Translations under genes and position numbers: made by a program
Part shown: positions 1 to 11,169 of the stretch, one piece after another
How the letters are laid out: each line of letters starts with the position of its first letter
Numbering within the stretch: position 1 is the first letter of the stretch
The notes under the pieces: generated by a model
Seen by the model: only the letters and a program-made list of their open reading frames with translations
What the model was told of the DNA's origin: nothing
The model's database searches: none
DNA from: Lampris incognitus
Taxonomy: Eukaryota > Chordata > Actinopteri > Lampriformes > Lampridae
Length of the DNA: 64,000 bases
Assembly: GCF_029633865.1 (NCBI RefSeq)
Contig: NC_079221.1
Span: 4,440,409-4,504,408, forward strand
Reading direction: 5' to 3'

Positions 1-119
1 TACCCCCGTCCTTCGGAAAGTGCGTCCCCGTACTTCAGCATATCAGCTCCCTCACGCTTCTGGGCGCACGTGCTTCCGACGGCTTCACGGTCTCACCATC
101 CCACTTCTGACACCAATAG

Positions 120-186
120 TTGTGTTTCCATAAAGGGTTTTAATGCACATTTAGGACGTATCGCATTAAAAAAGTTTATGGAAACG
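120..186. repeat. Short inverted-repeat (MITE-like) remnant
   Basis: GTTTCCATAAA at 124-134 is the exact reverse complement of TTTATGGAAAC at 175-185. Between them lies about 40 bp of AT-rich sequence. This looks like the ends of a small non-autonomous DNA element, or an internally deleted one, sitting between the TRIM fragment and the LINE. No family is recognised. Confidence 0.3.
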
Positions 187-189
187 CCA

Positions 190-1205
190 AAATTCGACAT
201 TACATTTACATTACATTACAGTCATTTAGCCGACGCTTTTATCCGACGCGACTTACAATAAGTGCATTTAACGTAGGAAATCAGGAGAACTACTAGTCAT
301 CAGAGGTCATAAGTGCATCTTCTCTCTAAACAAACATCTAAGAGCAAAACCAGTGCTAAAGTAAAAGCGCGAGAAAGAGATTTTTTTTCAAATGAGTGAA
401 TACAATAAGTGCTAAGAGCAAGTAACAGGGTAATAGTTCTTGAAGAGGCGAGTTTTCAACCTGCGCTGAAAGGTGGGCAGCGACTCCGCTGTCCTGACAT
501 CAGTGGGGAGTTCATTCCACCACTGTGGGGCCAGGACAGAACAGAGCCGGGACCGGGTCGATCGGCAGCAGGAGCCTCTGAGCGACGGGGCAACCAGGTG
601 TCCCGAGGCAGCAGAGCGAAGTGGTCAGGCGGGGGTGTAGGGCTTGACCATGGCCTGGAGATAGGAAGGAGTTGTTCCTTTCACTGCCCTGTAGGCTAGC
701 ACCTGAATCGCAAACTGGATGTGAGCAGCTCCTGGGAGCCAGTGTAGGGACATGAGAAGGGGAGGAGTGTGGGAGAACTTAGGGCGGTTGACCACCAGAC
801 GAGCTGCAGCTTTCTGAACAAGCTCCAGAGGTCTGATGGCCGACGCCGGGGTGCCAGCAAGGAGGGAGTTGCCGTAGTCCAGCCGGGAGATGACCAGAGC
901 CTGGATGAGCACCTGTGCCGTCTCAGCGGTGAGGAATGGGCGAATCCTCCTGATGTTATAGAGGAGAAATCTGTAGGAGCGAGCAACCGATGCAACATTT
1001 GCAGCAAACGACAGTTGGTCGTCCAGGATCACACCCAGATTCCTCACAGTCCGAGTTGGCGTCACCACGGTGTTGTTAATGGTGATGGCCAGGTCTCGGT
1101 GCGGGCAACCTTTCCCCGGGAGGAACATCCGCTCTGTCTTGTCCAGATTGAGTTTCAGGTGGTGTGTCGCCATCCACTCCGAGATGCTAGTCAAGCACGC
1201 AGCAA
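190..1205 (-). mobile_element. LINE 3' fragment (L2/Rex1-like reverse transcriptase C-terminus)
   Basis: The minus strand encodes, at 625-1194, the C-terminal part of a non-LTR retrotransposon ORF2. The frame begins with HHLKLNLDKTE and runs through RNLGVILDDQLSF, SRLDYGNSLLAG and SLHWLP, all typical of fish L2/Rex1-like reverse transcriptases. The 3' untranslated tail (190-620) ends in a motif common to fish LINE/SINE tails (around 218-265, reading TTATCCGACGCGACTTACAA on the plus strand). The element is 5' truncated. It splits the TRIM LTR described above. Confidence 0.7.
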
Positions 1206-1298
1206 TGCGTAGTCACGGGCGACTACGTTAACCAGTTGACTAAAGGGTTCGACCCGCTAGCCAAGGGCCAGCGAGTCTATACATCCGTGATCGTTGCG

Positions 1299-3334
1299 AT
1301 ATTATGCCGTGGATACAGAATTTGACACAACACCCCTCTCCCCAGGCCAAATGAGTCTAGTCGGTGCCGATGCCACCCAACTGCCTGCCCGTGCTAACTT
1401 AATCAGTCTTATATTGATTCGTGTCATTTTGATATATCATGTTTTTATATTGTGACGTGGTTAAATAATGGACTTCTTAGACACCCTTTCAGAATTAACA
1501 AGTAAGCTTTTAATGACCGCAAGTCAGAACAGACACGAGTTGGTATGTGTCTTAGCTCCGCCCCTTTTCTTGGCCACCGAAGCAAACCCATCTATTTGCC
1601 TACTCTTTACCCTCATGGTGGGAAGTAGCACGTTATCTAATGTAACTTCTCTCATAACGTCCCCATCACCTTCCACCACATCGCCGCCGTCTGTGACAGA
1701 CATGTCCGTTTTTAACATGTTCCATATCCCACAACATGACCAAAACGGCGACCGCCCCCGTTGCATTGTGGGTAATATGTGAATGAACCTCGGAGCAGAA
1801 ACACTAGTAGAATTCGCCACAATATGTTCTCTATTCTAGCAAAGCTTAATTTTTGCGGTTAGTGCTTATCTATTTATGTATCCTGTCTGTTTTCTTCTCT
1901 CAGCATTCTTTTTAATCTGCGCACTATCAATAAGTATAAAGTGCATTGCACTTCCACGAAATGCGGTATGAAACGAAGACTGAGCGGTTGATTGGCTGTT
2001 ACGGCCAAGCAGGTTTAAACGCCAAAGAGGGCGGAGGCGACGCCGGGCAGAGTAACCGCAGTCCACCCCAAAAGGAGAGCACGAAGAAGACGAACAGAAC
2101 GACGACGACGAAGAAGAAGAAGAAGAAGAAGAAGAGTGCGGTCCCGGAATCGGCGGCGCTCACATCTCGGAACTTGGGGTAATAAGATTCACTTTTAAGG
2201 AGCTTCCGCCGCGTCCTCCCCGGTAAATCCCAGCTGGCCAGATGTTTGCGCGGGTTAAAGGTGAAACCGCAGAACAGTCGCGAAGTTGTGTGAGAAATGA
2301 AGGTAAAGTTGTAAGAGATCCCGCAGCTGCGACGTTCAAGTTGAGGGCTGACGTCAGTCTGCTGATAGGCTGGACCATGTGAGGCTGCAGGTCCAGGTCT
2401 TGGTCCTGGTCCTGGTCTGTTGACGCGTTGGTTGCCCAAAGCTGTGCAGAGCAGCTGGCCATTTCATCAAAATGCACTGAGAAACATTCCTGCTTTATTT
2501 CAGATTTTCACCAAAAAAGCAATAATAACCGCGATGTACCTGCTTTATTTCAGAGAGAAATAGTCTCTGTTCCAAATGTAGTTTCTCTCTGGAATATTCT
2601 AGACCTCAGACCTGAACTGGAAGAGAACCCGGTGCTTACCTTCCACATATCTGATTATGGATAAGGTTAAGGAAGTGACTTTTAAAATAATTCATCTTTC
2701 TTTCATCCCTCCCAATTTATTTCTAACAAGACATAAAAAGCACATTGATGTGGACTGCTCATTTCCTCAACTGGTCCAGAGGATTTAAGCCATTTTTATG
2801 TTGGCCTTGTACTTTGTGCTTTTTGGCAAGATGTCGGTACATTTATTTCCCAATATATTGATCCCGAATTTTCCCTTTCCTATGAAAACGTGTTGTTGTT
2901 TGGCTTCTTTACTTGTAATTCAGGCGAAGCAAATCAATATTTTATCATCAATTCGATTTTTATTACTTGCAAAATCACACTGATAAATCTAAGTCGTCCA
3001 ATCATAAACCATCCTTTTTTTAATTTTCGAAAATGAAATCAAACAATACGTTACACCGATTCTATATTCTAAAAATAAGGAAAGCTATTGAAACCATAGA
3101 TGTATGTACCGCTTATAAGATTTTTGTGAGCTGATTTGTGATTTCTGTTAATGTTCTGACCCCCGGGCACTATCTGTTTTTTGTGTTTACTGCATAAAAA
3201 ATAAAAATAATAATAAAAAATGTGCATACACCATTAAAAAAAAAAGTTGATCATTTCATTATAGATTGTTGTCATTTACCCGTCAAGATGTTTAACAGCA
3301 CTTTGCGTCACGTCATCTGTTTCATAGCCAAGAC
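1299..3334. other. Gene-poor region upstream of the first SDR gene, with a CpG-rich patch
   Basis: No convincing coding exon. Positions about 1990-2460 are GC- and CpG-rich, unlike the AT-rich flanks, and contain a (GAC)n/(GAA)n tract at 2100-2135. This could be an upstream promoter or 5' UTR exon for the SDR gene starting at 3335, but no TATA box or clear splice donor ties it to that gene. The ORFs here are spurious low-complexity translations. A polypyrimidine stretch and CAG precede the ATG exon (around 3290-3300), so a 5' UTR splice acceptor is possible. Confidence 0.3.
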
Positions 3335-5417
3335 ATGTTGGTTTATATCCTCGGCCTGGCGGCTGTGTGGTTCTTGTATCGGTGGTGCAAGGAAACCCTC
3401 AGAGTGCCCCACCAGTCAGAGAGACACGTCTACATCACGGGCTGTGACTCGGGGTTCGGTCGTCTCCTGGCCACACACCTGGACAAGCTGGGTTTCTGTG
3501 TGATCGCAGGCTGTTATACCGAGAAAGGAGAGGATGAGCTGAAGAAGATCTCCTCTGACAGACTGACAGCCATCCACCTGGATGTCACCGACTCTCAAAG
3601 TGTCAGCAAAGTAGCATCCGTCATCAAGACTTTAGTTGGAGAGAAGGGTGAGTGAGTTTTGCTATGGAGTTAGCCCAAACTATCGACACTTTTCAGTTGT
3701 TGACTTGTATTTTATGGATGATATGGAAAATGAATATTATCATGATAATCATATAGGATCTTAAATTTTATCAGAATATCTGCTGCATATGCAAATGTAC
3801 CGTGTTTAAGAATCCAGCTGTGATTCATCACATTGAACTGTTTGGTAATATAAAGTATAATATGAAACCCAAAACTAGTTTTCAAATAATAGTCTGTCTT
3901 GATATTTCAGACCTCGGTATGTGAGAGTTTTTAGATAATAGATTCTCTTGATCATTAATTCTGACAACAAAATTGTGTCTCATGATGTAACAGTATCCAA
4001 ACTCACCCCAACTCAACACAAATCCTATGCACTGAGAAACTATAAATGGTAATATTAGCCCAGCCCTACTGGTATCATATTTACTCTAAGAACTGAATAC
4101 CATCCAAAAGAGTTTTTGTTTTTGTTTTTTTTATTCTGGCGTGAAACAATACCAGGGGTGTAGCTTAAAGTGAAGTTCTTAATTCCTCTACAAGAACGAA
4201 TCAGGTTGATGTTGTCACATGTAAACATTTCGTTATATTACATAGCATCCCAACTCATCTAAAGGCTGTTATATCATTACATGGTCTGAACACAGTAGCA
4301 CACAAGTATTGTTTGATGAGTTTGTCATGTCATGTTTATCTTGTGGGTTTGGTGCTGCAGGTCTGTGGGCTGTTGTCAACAATGCTGGAATCGCTTTGCC
4401 TTCTGCTCCCACCGACTGGCTCACCATAGAGGACTACAAGGCTATGTTAGCAGTCAATCTGCACGGTGTAATTGATGTCACCTTAAGTGTAGTGCCTTTA
4501 ATCAAGAAAGCCAAAGGCAGGGTAGTGAATGTTGCCAGTGTGTTCGGGCGAATCAGCCCAGTTGGTGGGCCCTACTGTGTCTCCAAGTATGGAGTGGAAG
4601 CCTTCAATGACAGCCTACGGTGAGAGGAGCTGCTGTAGTATCATACTGTACTGTAGATTTTTTCACTTAATTTTATCCAAATGATATATAATACAAGTTC
4701 ATGACTTACAACAATCTTTTTTATGTGTTTTTAGGATTAACATGGCGCCATTTGGAGTCAAAGTCCTATGCATTGAACCTGGATTCTTCAAAACAAATAT
4801 CTCTGACGTTTCACTCTTAAAAAAAAATCTTGAAGCACTTTGGGCTAGATTACCTCAGGATGTGAAAGATGACTATGGACACGGTTTCTTGAATCTAAGT
4901 AAGTTCCGATGACGTTTCTGTCATTTGCAACCTATGATTAAAAAAAAAATATTTTTTTTTACAAATGCATGCACTTAGTGTCATAACACGCTAAAGACAT
5001 ATACACATGTATGTAAATGAATCAGATTACATTTAATTTGTGCCTCATTTACTGTGTCTCATGCAGGAAAAAAATTAAGATGTAGATTCAGAGCAGAAAT
5101 TTTCACTATGTTGAGTTTGCATTCGAAGATATAGCCTGATATCAAATGTTTGTCAACAACACCATATTGATAGAGGCAGTGTTTCTCTTCCAGTGTTTGA
5201 AAAGATGGAGGAATCGTTTGCCCGCTTGCTAGATGGCGACATAATGAAGGTGGTCAGCTGTATGGAGCACGCCGTCTCTGCTGTCTACCCCCGCACTCGC
5301 TACTCTCCTGGATGGGACGCCAAGCTCCTCTGGTTACCCTTGTCCTATATGCCAACCTGCATCTCAGACAGACTTTTTATAAAGAATATGGTCAAGCCAA
5401 AAGCATCTGTGCTCTAG
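3335..5417 (+). CDS. dhrs9: Retinol/3-hydroxysteroid dehydrogenase, SDR9C family, dhrs9-like (copy 1)
   Basis: Four coding exons: 3335-3647, 4361-4619, 4735-4898 and 5194-5417. All introns have GT-AG ends and the joined frame is 319 codons plus stop, the length of human DHRS9. The product is an NAD(P)-dependent short-chain dehydrogenase. An N-terminal hydrophobic anchor (MLVYILGLAAVWFLY) is followed by the cofactor-binding TGCDSGFG (residues about 35-42), NNAG, the catalytic serine region NVASVFGR, and the YCVSK active site. The tail has WDAKLLWLPLSYMP, typical of the RDH/DHRS9/RDH16 group. Family members oxidise retinol or hydroxysteroids at the cytosolic or luminal face of the ER. The neighbouring lrp2 supports dhrs9 over RDH5/RDH16, but assignment within SDR9C is by synteny and eye. 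The second copy at 17.7 kb shares the exon plan. The ATG at 3335 is the first in frame and gives a normal-length anchor. Confidence 0.88.
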
Positions 5418-5498
5418 TTGTTACCCTACCAATTCATTTTCAAGGTAAAGTCATGACTAGATGCAGTGATCTGTTACATTTTACTATCGACAGTAACA

Positions 5499-5504
5499 AA
5501 TAAA
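5499..5504 (+). promoter_or_regulatory. Probable polyadenylation signal of dhrs9-like copy 1
   Basis: AATAAA lies 82 bp after the stop codon, in the gene's orientation, followed by A/T-rich sequence and a GT-rich stretch. This would give a short 3' UTR. Confidence 0.5.
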
Positions 5505-7204
5505 TGATTTAAAAAAAAACTCCTTTTGGTTCTCTTGTGCATTTAACAAGACTAACACCTTTACATTTGCCCTTGCATGCATATGAGTCTCTATGTGCAC
5601 TTTGGTTTAATAGCTGAGTTATGACCTGTGTTTGTTAATTTATAGGGAAGTTTGTGTGGTTGTGCAACTGGCTGTAATATCATTGACTTGTGTTTTTGCC
5701 CTCTGCCACAGTTTCACAATTCTTAGGTTAACGTGACATCGTAACGACCATTTGTCATAAAAACTAACAGCCATTATTTCTCCATGACCATCTTTGACAG
5801 TAATATTATTTTCATAATGCTCCTCGAGCCTGCTGTTAAGATTCCTCCAGTTCTCTTTGTTTGTGTGAAGCGTAAGCATTTAAAATCTATGTTGTGCAAT
5901 TATTAGCCTGAAGATTGATAGCGGAGAATTATCAGTTTCCAGTGGCTTTTGGGTAAAAGGTATCAGAGCTAATGGTCATAAGACATTGTAGTTAACTGCG
6001 CAATCATGTTTAGCAAATCTTTATCTATGCTGTTGATGCACACAAGGGACCTTTGACACTACAACCAAGTCCCGTCAGCCAACACTTGGAATATGCAGGA
6101 TCTCTTCACTGCCTCTATACATTAATGTATGCAGTTATCTACATAAATATTATTTTTCCTTTTTGACGCAAAGGACACATCCTCCTCTTTGAGTACTGTA
6201 GCCATGGTATGTCTGGTTAACTTTTCAGATATTTGGACAACAAACTTAAAGTCACTTTACTATAACTGATGTTTAAAATTATGCAGCCTGATCTGATTAT
6301 GTGAATGAGCATTTTGCATTTTTGAAGTGTCTTTTCTGTTACTATGTTACTCTCACTTGTGCTTATTTTCATAGAGGATGAAAATAAGGAACAACAGGAC
6401 TAATTTTGTGATTTATTTCCAAAACTTTCTGCACACATTTTTCTTAGGTGTGCCGCTGTGCCATCTGGTGGCCAGCTTATCATTTTTAAGAGAAGAATCA
6501 TAAGAATATTAAATTTGCCTTGCAAGGTTTTATATTCCAGAAATGTGGTGGGTTGCTCACATGGGAGACTTAAGACATAACAGAGATACATGCATGGATC
6601 TTGGTTGACTTGTAAAAGAAAATTTTGCATATATACTGTACATATAAGCGTGGGTATAAACACATCCTGCTCATATCGACAACTAAATGTATTTCTTCAG
6701 CTCAGTTTAGTGCTTCACCGTCCCACATGGGAAATTTGTCTTGCAGCATGACATAATAATGCACACAACAAGCTCAAATGACAAAACATAAATAACAACC
6801 GATAAAACAAAATAAGTAAAACACCAAAAACAACAGTTATGGAGCAAGACTGAACAGACCGATACAGGTTTCACGTGAAATTCCATTACATTAATTCCAT
6901 TCCAACTCTACATGAACTGATATCCCTGCGTTTTGTGTGGGAAAAGTTAATGGAAGTGAATCACAATAAAAACCTGATTTGTGTAGAAGTTGCATTGCTT
7001 GCAAAAGTGTTTCAGTGCCTTGGGTGCAAAATTGAAATCCTGCAACGGTGCAAAAGCTGTATATAATTGGATGGATGAGGGGGAACTGGATGACAGATCT
7101 TAAGTCATACTGTGAAAATTAAGAAATTAATTCATTCTTTTTTTTTCAGTAACTAATCAAAAGATATCTAACCCATATGGGTTTACAAGATGCTTCAAGG
7201 ATTA

Positions 7205-7239
<35 letters not shown>

Positions 7240-7482
7240 CAGAGTGAGACCATCATATAACACAGGCAGGAAATCACAGATAAGCACACAAAGGCAAGGA
7301 GTTGTAGATTTAAACAAAAATTATTTACGCTTCCAGGCTTGAGAAGCAAAGACAAACTAGAGGGGTGGACTTATTAGGGGAATACAGGGGCAGAAAAAAA
7401 CCCCCATGTTTTCCCTGCCATTATAAGACTTTTGCGCAGCACCCAAGGCAAGTTTTTGATATGCAGCGCTCGAGCTGAAATA
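5505..7482. other. Intergenic sequence, AT-rich, with an (ATT)n tract
   Basis: I see no gene or recognisable transposon here. The only clear structure is a trinucleotide (ATT)n microsatellite at 7201-7237. The stretch just before the Tc1 element (about 7425-7480) resembles 9378-9445 beyond it, so this may be an older repeat. Confidence 0.4.
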
Positions 7483-9110
7483 CAGTGCATCTGGAAAGTA
7501 TTCACTCCCCTTCACTTTCCCCACATTTCGTTATGTTACAGCCTTATTCCAAAATGGATTAAATTCCTTTTTTTCCTCATCAATCTACATACAATACCCC
7601 ATAAAAAGCGAAAAAAGGTTTTGTAGAAATTTTTGCAAATTTGTTAAAAATAAAAAACTGAAATATTGCATGTACATAAGTATTCACACCCTTTACTCAG
7701 TACTTGGTTGAGGCACCCTTGGCAGCGATTACAGCCTCAAGTCTTCTTGGGTATGAAGCTACAAGCTTGGCACACCTATATTCGGGGTATTTCTCCCATT
7801 CTTCTCTGCAGATCCTCTCGAGCTCTGTAAGGTTAGATGGGGAGCGTCGCTGCACAGCTATTTTCAGGCCTCTCCAGAGATGTTCAATGGGGTTCAAGTC
7901 TGGGCTCTGGCTGGGCCACTCAAGGACATTCACAGACCCGAAGCCCCTCCTTCGTTGTCTAGGCTGTGTGCTTAGGGTCGTTGTCGTGTTGATAGGTAAA
8001 CCTTCGCCCCAGTCTGAGGTCCTGAGCACTCTGGAGCAGGTTTTCATCAAGGATCTCTCTGTACTTTGCTCCATTCATCTTTCCCTCGATCCTGACTAGT
8101 CTCCCAGTTCCTGCCGCTGAAGAACATCCCCACAGCATGATGCTGCCACCACCATGCTTCACTGTAGGGATGGTATTAGCAAGGTGATGAGAGGTGCCTG
8201 GTGTCCTCCAGACGTGACGTTTGGCATTCAGGCCAAAGAGTTCAATCTTGGTTTCATCAGACCAGAGAATCTTGTTTCTCCTGGTCTGAGAGTCCTTTAG
8301 GTGCTTTCTGGCAAACTCCAAGCGGGCTGTCATGTGCCTTTTACTGAGCAGAGGCTTCCGTCTGGCCACTCTACCATAAAGGCCTGATTGGTGGAGTGCT
8401 GCAGAGATGGTTGTCCTTCTGGAAGGTTCTCCCATCTCCACAGAGGAACGCTGGAGCTCTGTCAGAGTGACCATCGGGTTCTTGGTCACCTCCCTGACCA
8501 AGGCCTTTCTACCCTGATTGCTCAGTTTGGCTTGGCGGCCAGCTCTAGGAAGAGTCCTGGTGGATCCAAACTTCTTCCATTTATGAATGATGGAGACCAC
8601 TGTGCTCTTCGGGACCTTCAAAGCTGTAGACATTTTTTTGTACCCTTCCCCAGATCTGTGCCTTGATACAATCCTGTCTCGGAGGTCCAGAGACAATTCC
8701 TTTGACTTCATGGCTTGGTTTCTGCTCTGACATGCACTGTCAACAGTGGGACCTTATATAGACAGGTGTGTGCCTTTCCAAATCATGTCCCATCAATTGA
8801 ATTTAGTACAGATGGACTCAAATCAAGATGTAGAAACATCTCAAGGATGATCAGTGGAAACAGGATGAACCTGAGCTCAATTTTGAGTGTCATAGCAAAG
8901 GGTGTGAATACTTATGTACATGCAATATTCCAGTTTTTTATTTTTAATAAATTTGCAAAAATTTCTACAAAACCTTTTTCAATTTGTCATTATGGGGTAT
9001 TGTGTGTAGATTGATGAGAAAAAAAGGAATTTAATCCATTTTGGAATAAGGCTGTAACATAACAAAATGTGGGGAAAGTGAAGGGGTGTGAATACTTTCC
9101 GGATGCACTG
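7483..9110 (-). mobile_element. Tc1/mariner element with long terminal inverted repeats
   Basis: The element begins CAGTGCATCTGG and ends with the inverse, flanked on both sides by TA (7481-7482 and 9111-9112), the Tc1 target duplication. The terminal inverted repeats are long, about 210 bp each (7483-7693 and 8899-9110), with only scattered mismatches. Between them is one transposase gene on the minus strand. The total of 1628 bp is usual for fish Tc1-like elements. The modest TIR divergence suggests a moderately young but inactive copy. Confidence 0.93.
7697..8711 (-). pseudogene. Broken Tc1-like DD34E transposase
   Basis: The reading frame starts MKSKELSLDLRDRIV at 8711 and has two N-terminal helix-turn-helix units (about residues 1-110). 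The catalytic region has LWSDET (first Asp), NDPKHTA (second Asp) and [11 protein letters not shown] (Glu), i.e. the DD34E triad. An in-frame TAG at 7959-7961 follows directly after HTA. A frameshift near 7935-7945 separates this from the C-terminal part, which then reads on to ASTKY at 7697. The gene therefore cannot make a full transposase from this copy, although its TIRs could be mobilised in trans. Confidence 0.9.
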
Positions 9111-9112
9111 TA

Positions 9113-10392
9113 TCTATGATAAAACGTACCTCAGACTCTCCTGCTATCAAGTGTCCTTTCAGAAAAGAAAAAAAAAGTCAAAAGACTAGCGCAGTGCAGT
9201 CAGGTGTGTGCAGATCTCTGCCAGGCGTGGTATCTCACCTTCACCAGTGCTTGGACAAACTACCCCTTTTTTGCCGACGGGTAGAAAAGAAATACATGCA
9301 CACAAAAACCAGTGTTTTTGTTTGTTTTTGGGAGTTTTTTGTTTTGTTTTGTTTTGGTTTTTTGCCTTGGTAAGAATTTTGCACAGTGCCCAAGTTGTCT
9401 GAATGGGAAATATGGGGGGAAAATGTATATGCAGCGCTCAAGCTAAAAGAATCTACCTAAAAACATTTTGCCTGTCAGTCTGGATGTGCAGCGTCCTAGG
9501 CGGACCTTTGCAAGAATACAACCAAGTCTGACATGAAATAACAGAGCTCAGGCTATCAAATATGTTTAACTGTCGCGGTTTCGTGATATAACATGAATCA
9601 AGGTGAATGGCTGCTCTGCTGATTGACTTTAATTTATAAGAAAACATAGCTCAGCCACGGGAAATCTTTGATTGTTGCTACTGCGATGATTTCCAGCCCT
9701 GACTGATTAATCCTACTGCTGAAATTGTATCTTTATAGCTCTAACTTTGGAGACTATGACACTTCCGTGTGGCGCTGAGGTGAATAAGGCGAATTATTTT
9801 TGGTTCATCCAGTGTTCCTCCAGTTCTCCTGTGCTGAGATCAGCAGTGAATAATTTATTGGCTTGCAAAATACGATCGACTTCTTGTTTACTTTCAAGAC
9901 TCATACCCAAATGACAATAATTATAATAATAACAACAACAATAATAACAATAATCCTCAAAGATGGCACAGACCCAGGTCAATTCCAGGAAACCAACTAC
10001 AAAGACACAACAAGGCCGCCACATACCTGCACTGGAACATCTGCAAAATTCAACATCAACACAAAAGAAAAGTGGTACAAGCACGAGCCCCAAACAGTAA
10101 CAGAAAAACATATCTGGGAATGTTCTCATTCATCCAGGTCAGGGTTATCCAAAGGAATTGAATCGAGTGCAACTGGACTTGGTATATATCCGTGAAGACG
10201 TTTCGCCTCTCATCCAAGAGGCTTCCTCAGTTCGTGCCTTTCTGACTAGACCAAGCTGGTCTGACTAGTCTGACCGAAAGGATTGTTGAGTAGCCTAATA
10301 GTGATCAGTGATAGCTGCTAACTAATGTTTAGCATCCCGGCGCGTAAACGGATTAGCTCACAGCTCAGATCAGGATGAGCCTACACCACGTC
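9113..10392. other. Intergenic sequence with small repeats
   Basis: No gene is visible. Positions 9378-9445 resemble 7425-7480 on the other side of the Tc1 element (shared ATGCAGCGCTC and flanking words). 9907-9957 is an imperfect (AAT)/(AAC) tract. Positions 10130-10250 look like a dispersed fish repeat (GTTTCGCCTCTCATCCAAGA at about 10200-10219), recognised by memory only. Confidence 0.35.
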
Positions 10393-11169
10393 CAGGGGCG
10401 CGGGAAGGTATTTTGAGTGGGGGTGCTGAGGTGCCCTCTACCTAAGCTAGTATTCATTTGCCAAGGAAATATCCCCCCCCCCCAGTCTTGCTCACACATG
10501 CACAGTGGCGCAACGACGGACCCCAGTGCACTCGTACAGTATAACTAAGCACACACACACACACACACACACACACTACAAAGACGCAACGTTAAATATT
10601 TTACCAACAATGTGTTGGAGTTTACAGTCCAATGAGAGGTGAAAGGAAGGGAAGCTGTCCAGAACTCATGTTAGCGCTCTGGCACGGATGCAGTAATGTA
10701 AACAGCTACACTGTCAATCACGTGACACACACGCATGCCCATCATCTGACACACCAAAGTCCCATATCGGTTACGCACACAAACACCTCTTTTTCACGAC
10801 AACACTGCTAGCCGAAAACATGCCGTTAACACAGACACAGGATATCCATTAGGCCTACATTAGGAACAGTCTGCACTGCAATAGCAATAATGTGAACTTG
10901 CCTTTCCTGCTAGTTATTATGAATGTCAGTTAAAGTATGCCACCCAGCTCATAGCATTGCCAATTCCTGGCTACATACACAGCCTACTAAAAACATGACA
11001 CTGACTATTACACACATTCTGCACGGCGGCAGCAATAACCAAAAATGAATAATAACGCATGTCAGTCTTACCTATTTGAAGACTCCAAATGTGGACTTCA
11101 TCAGTGGCTGAATGTCCATCCGATCAAGAATGTCACTGTGGACGTGCAAGTAAAGTCAGGTGTGTTGAG

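Larger units (their letters stand above)
1..1298 (-). mobile_element. Fossil TRIM (miniature LTR element), subfamily B, split by a later insertion
   Basis: Positions 1-115 match, in reverse orientation, the internal segment of the element at 36370-36755, including a primer-binding-site-like stretch at about 97-114 (plus strand reads CCCACTTCTGACACCA). Positions 1213-1298 match about two thirds of its LTR in the same orientation. The two parts are separated by a short inverted-repeat element and a LINE 3' end, so this copy predates those insertions. The element runs off the left edge of the window. It is broken and non-coding. Confidence 0.6.

Noticed and set aside
1946-2182. Lysine-rich ORF with a KKKKKKKK run
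   Set aside because: A translation of a (GAC/GAA)n tract. There is no start context, no splice support and no family.
8388-8666. Plus-strand ORF in the Tc1 element
   Set aside because: Antisense to the transposase reading frame.
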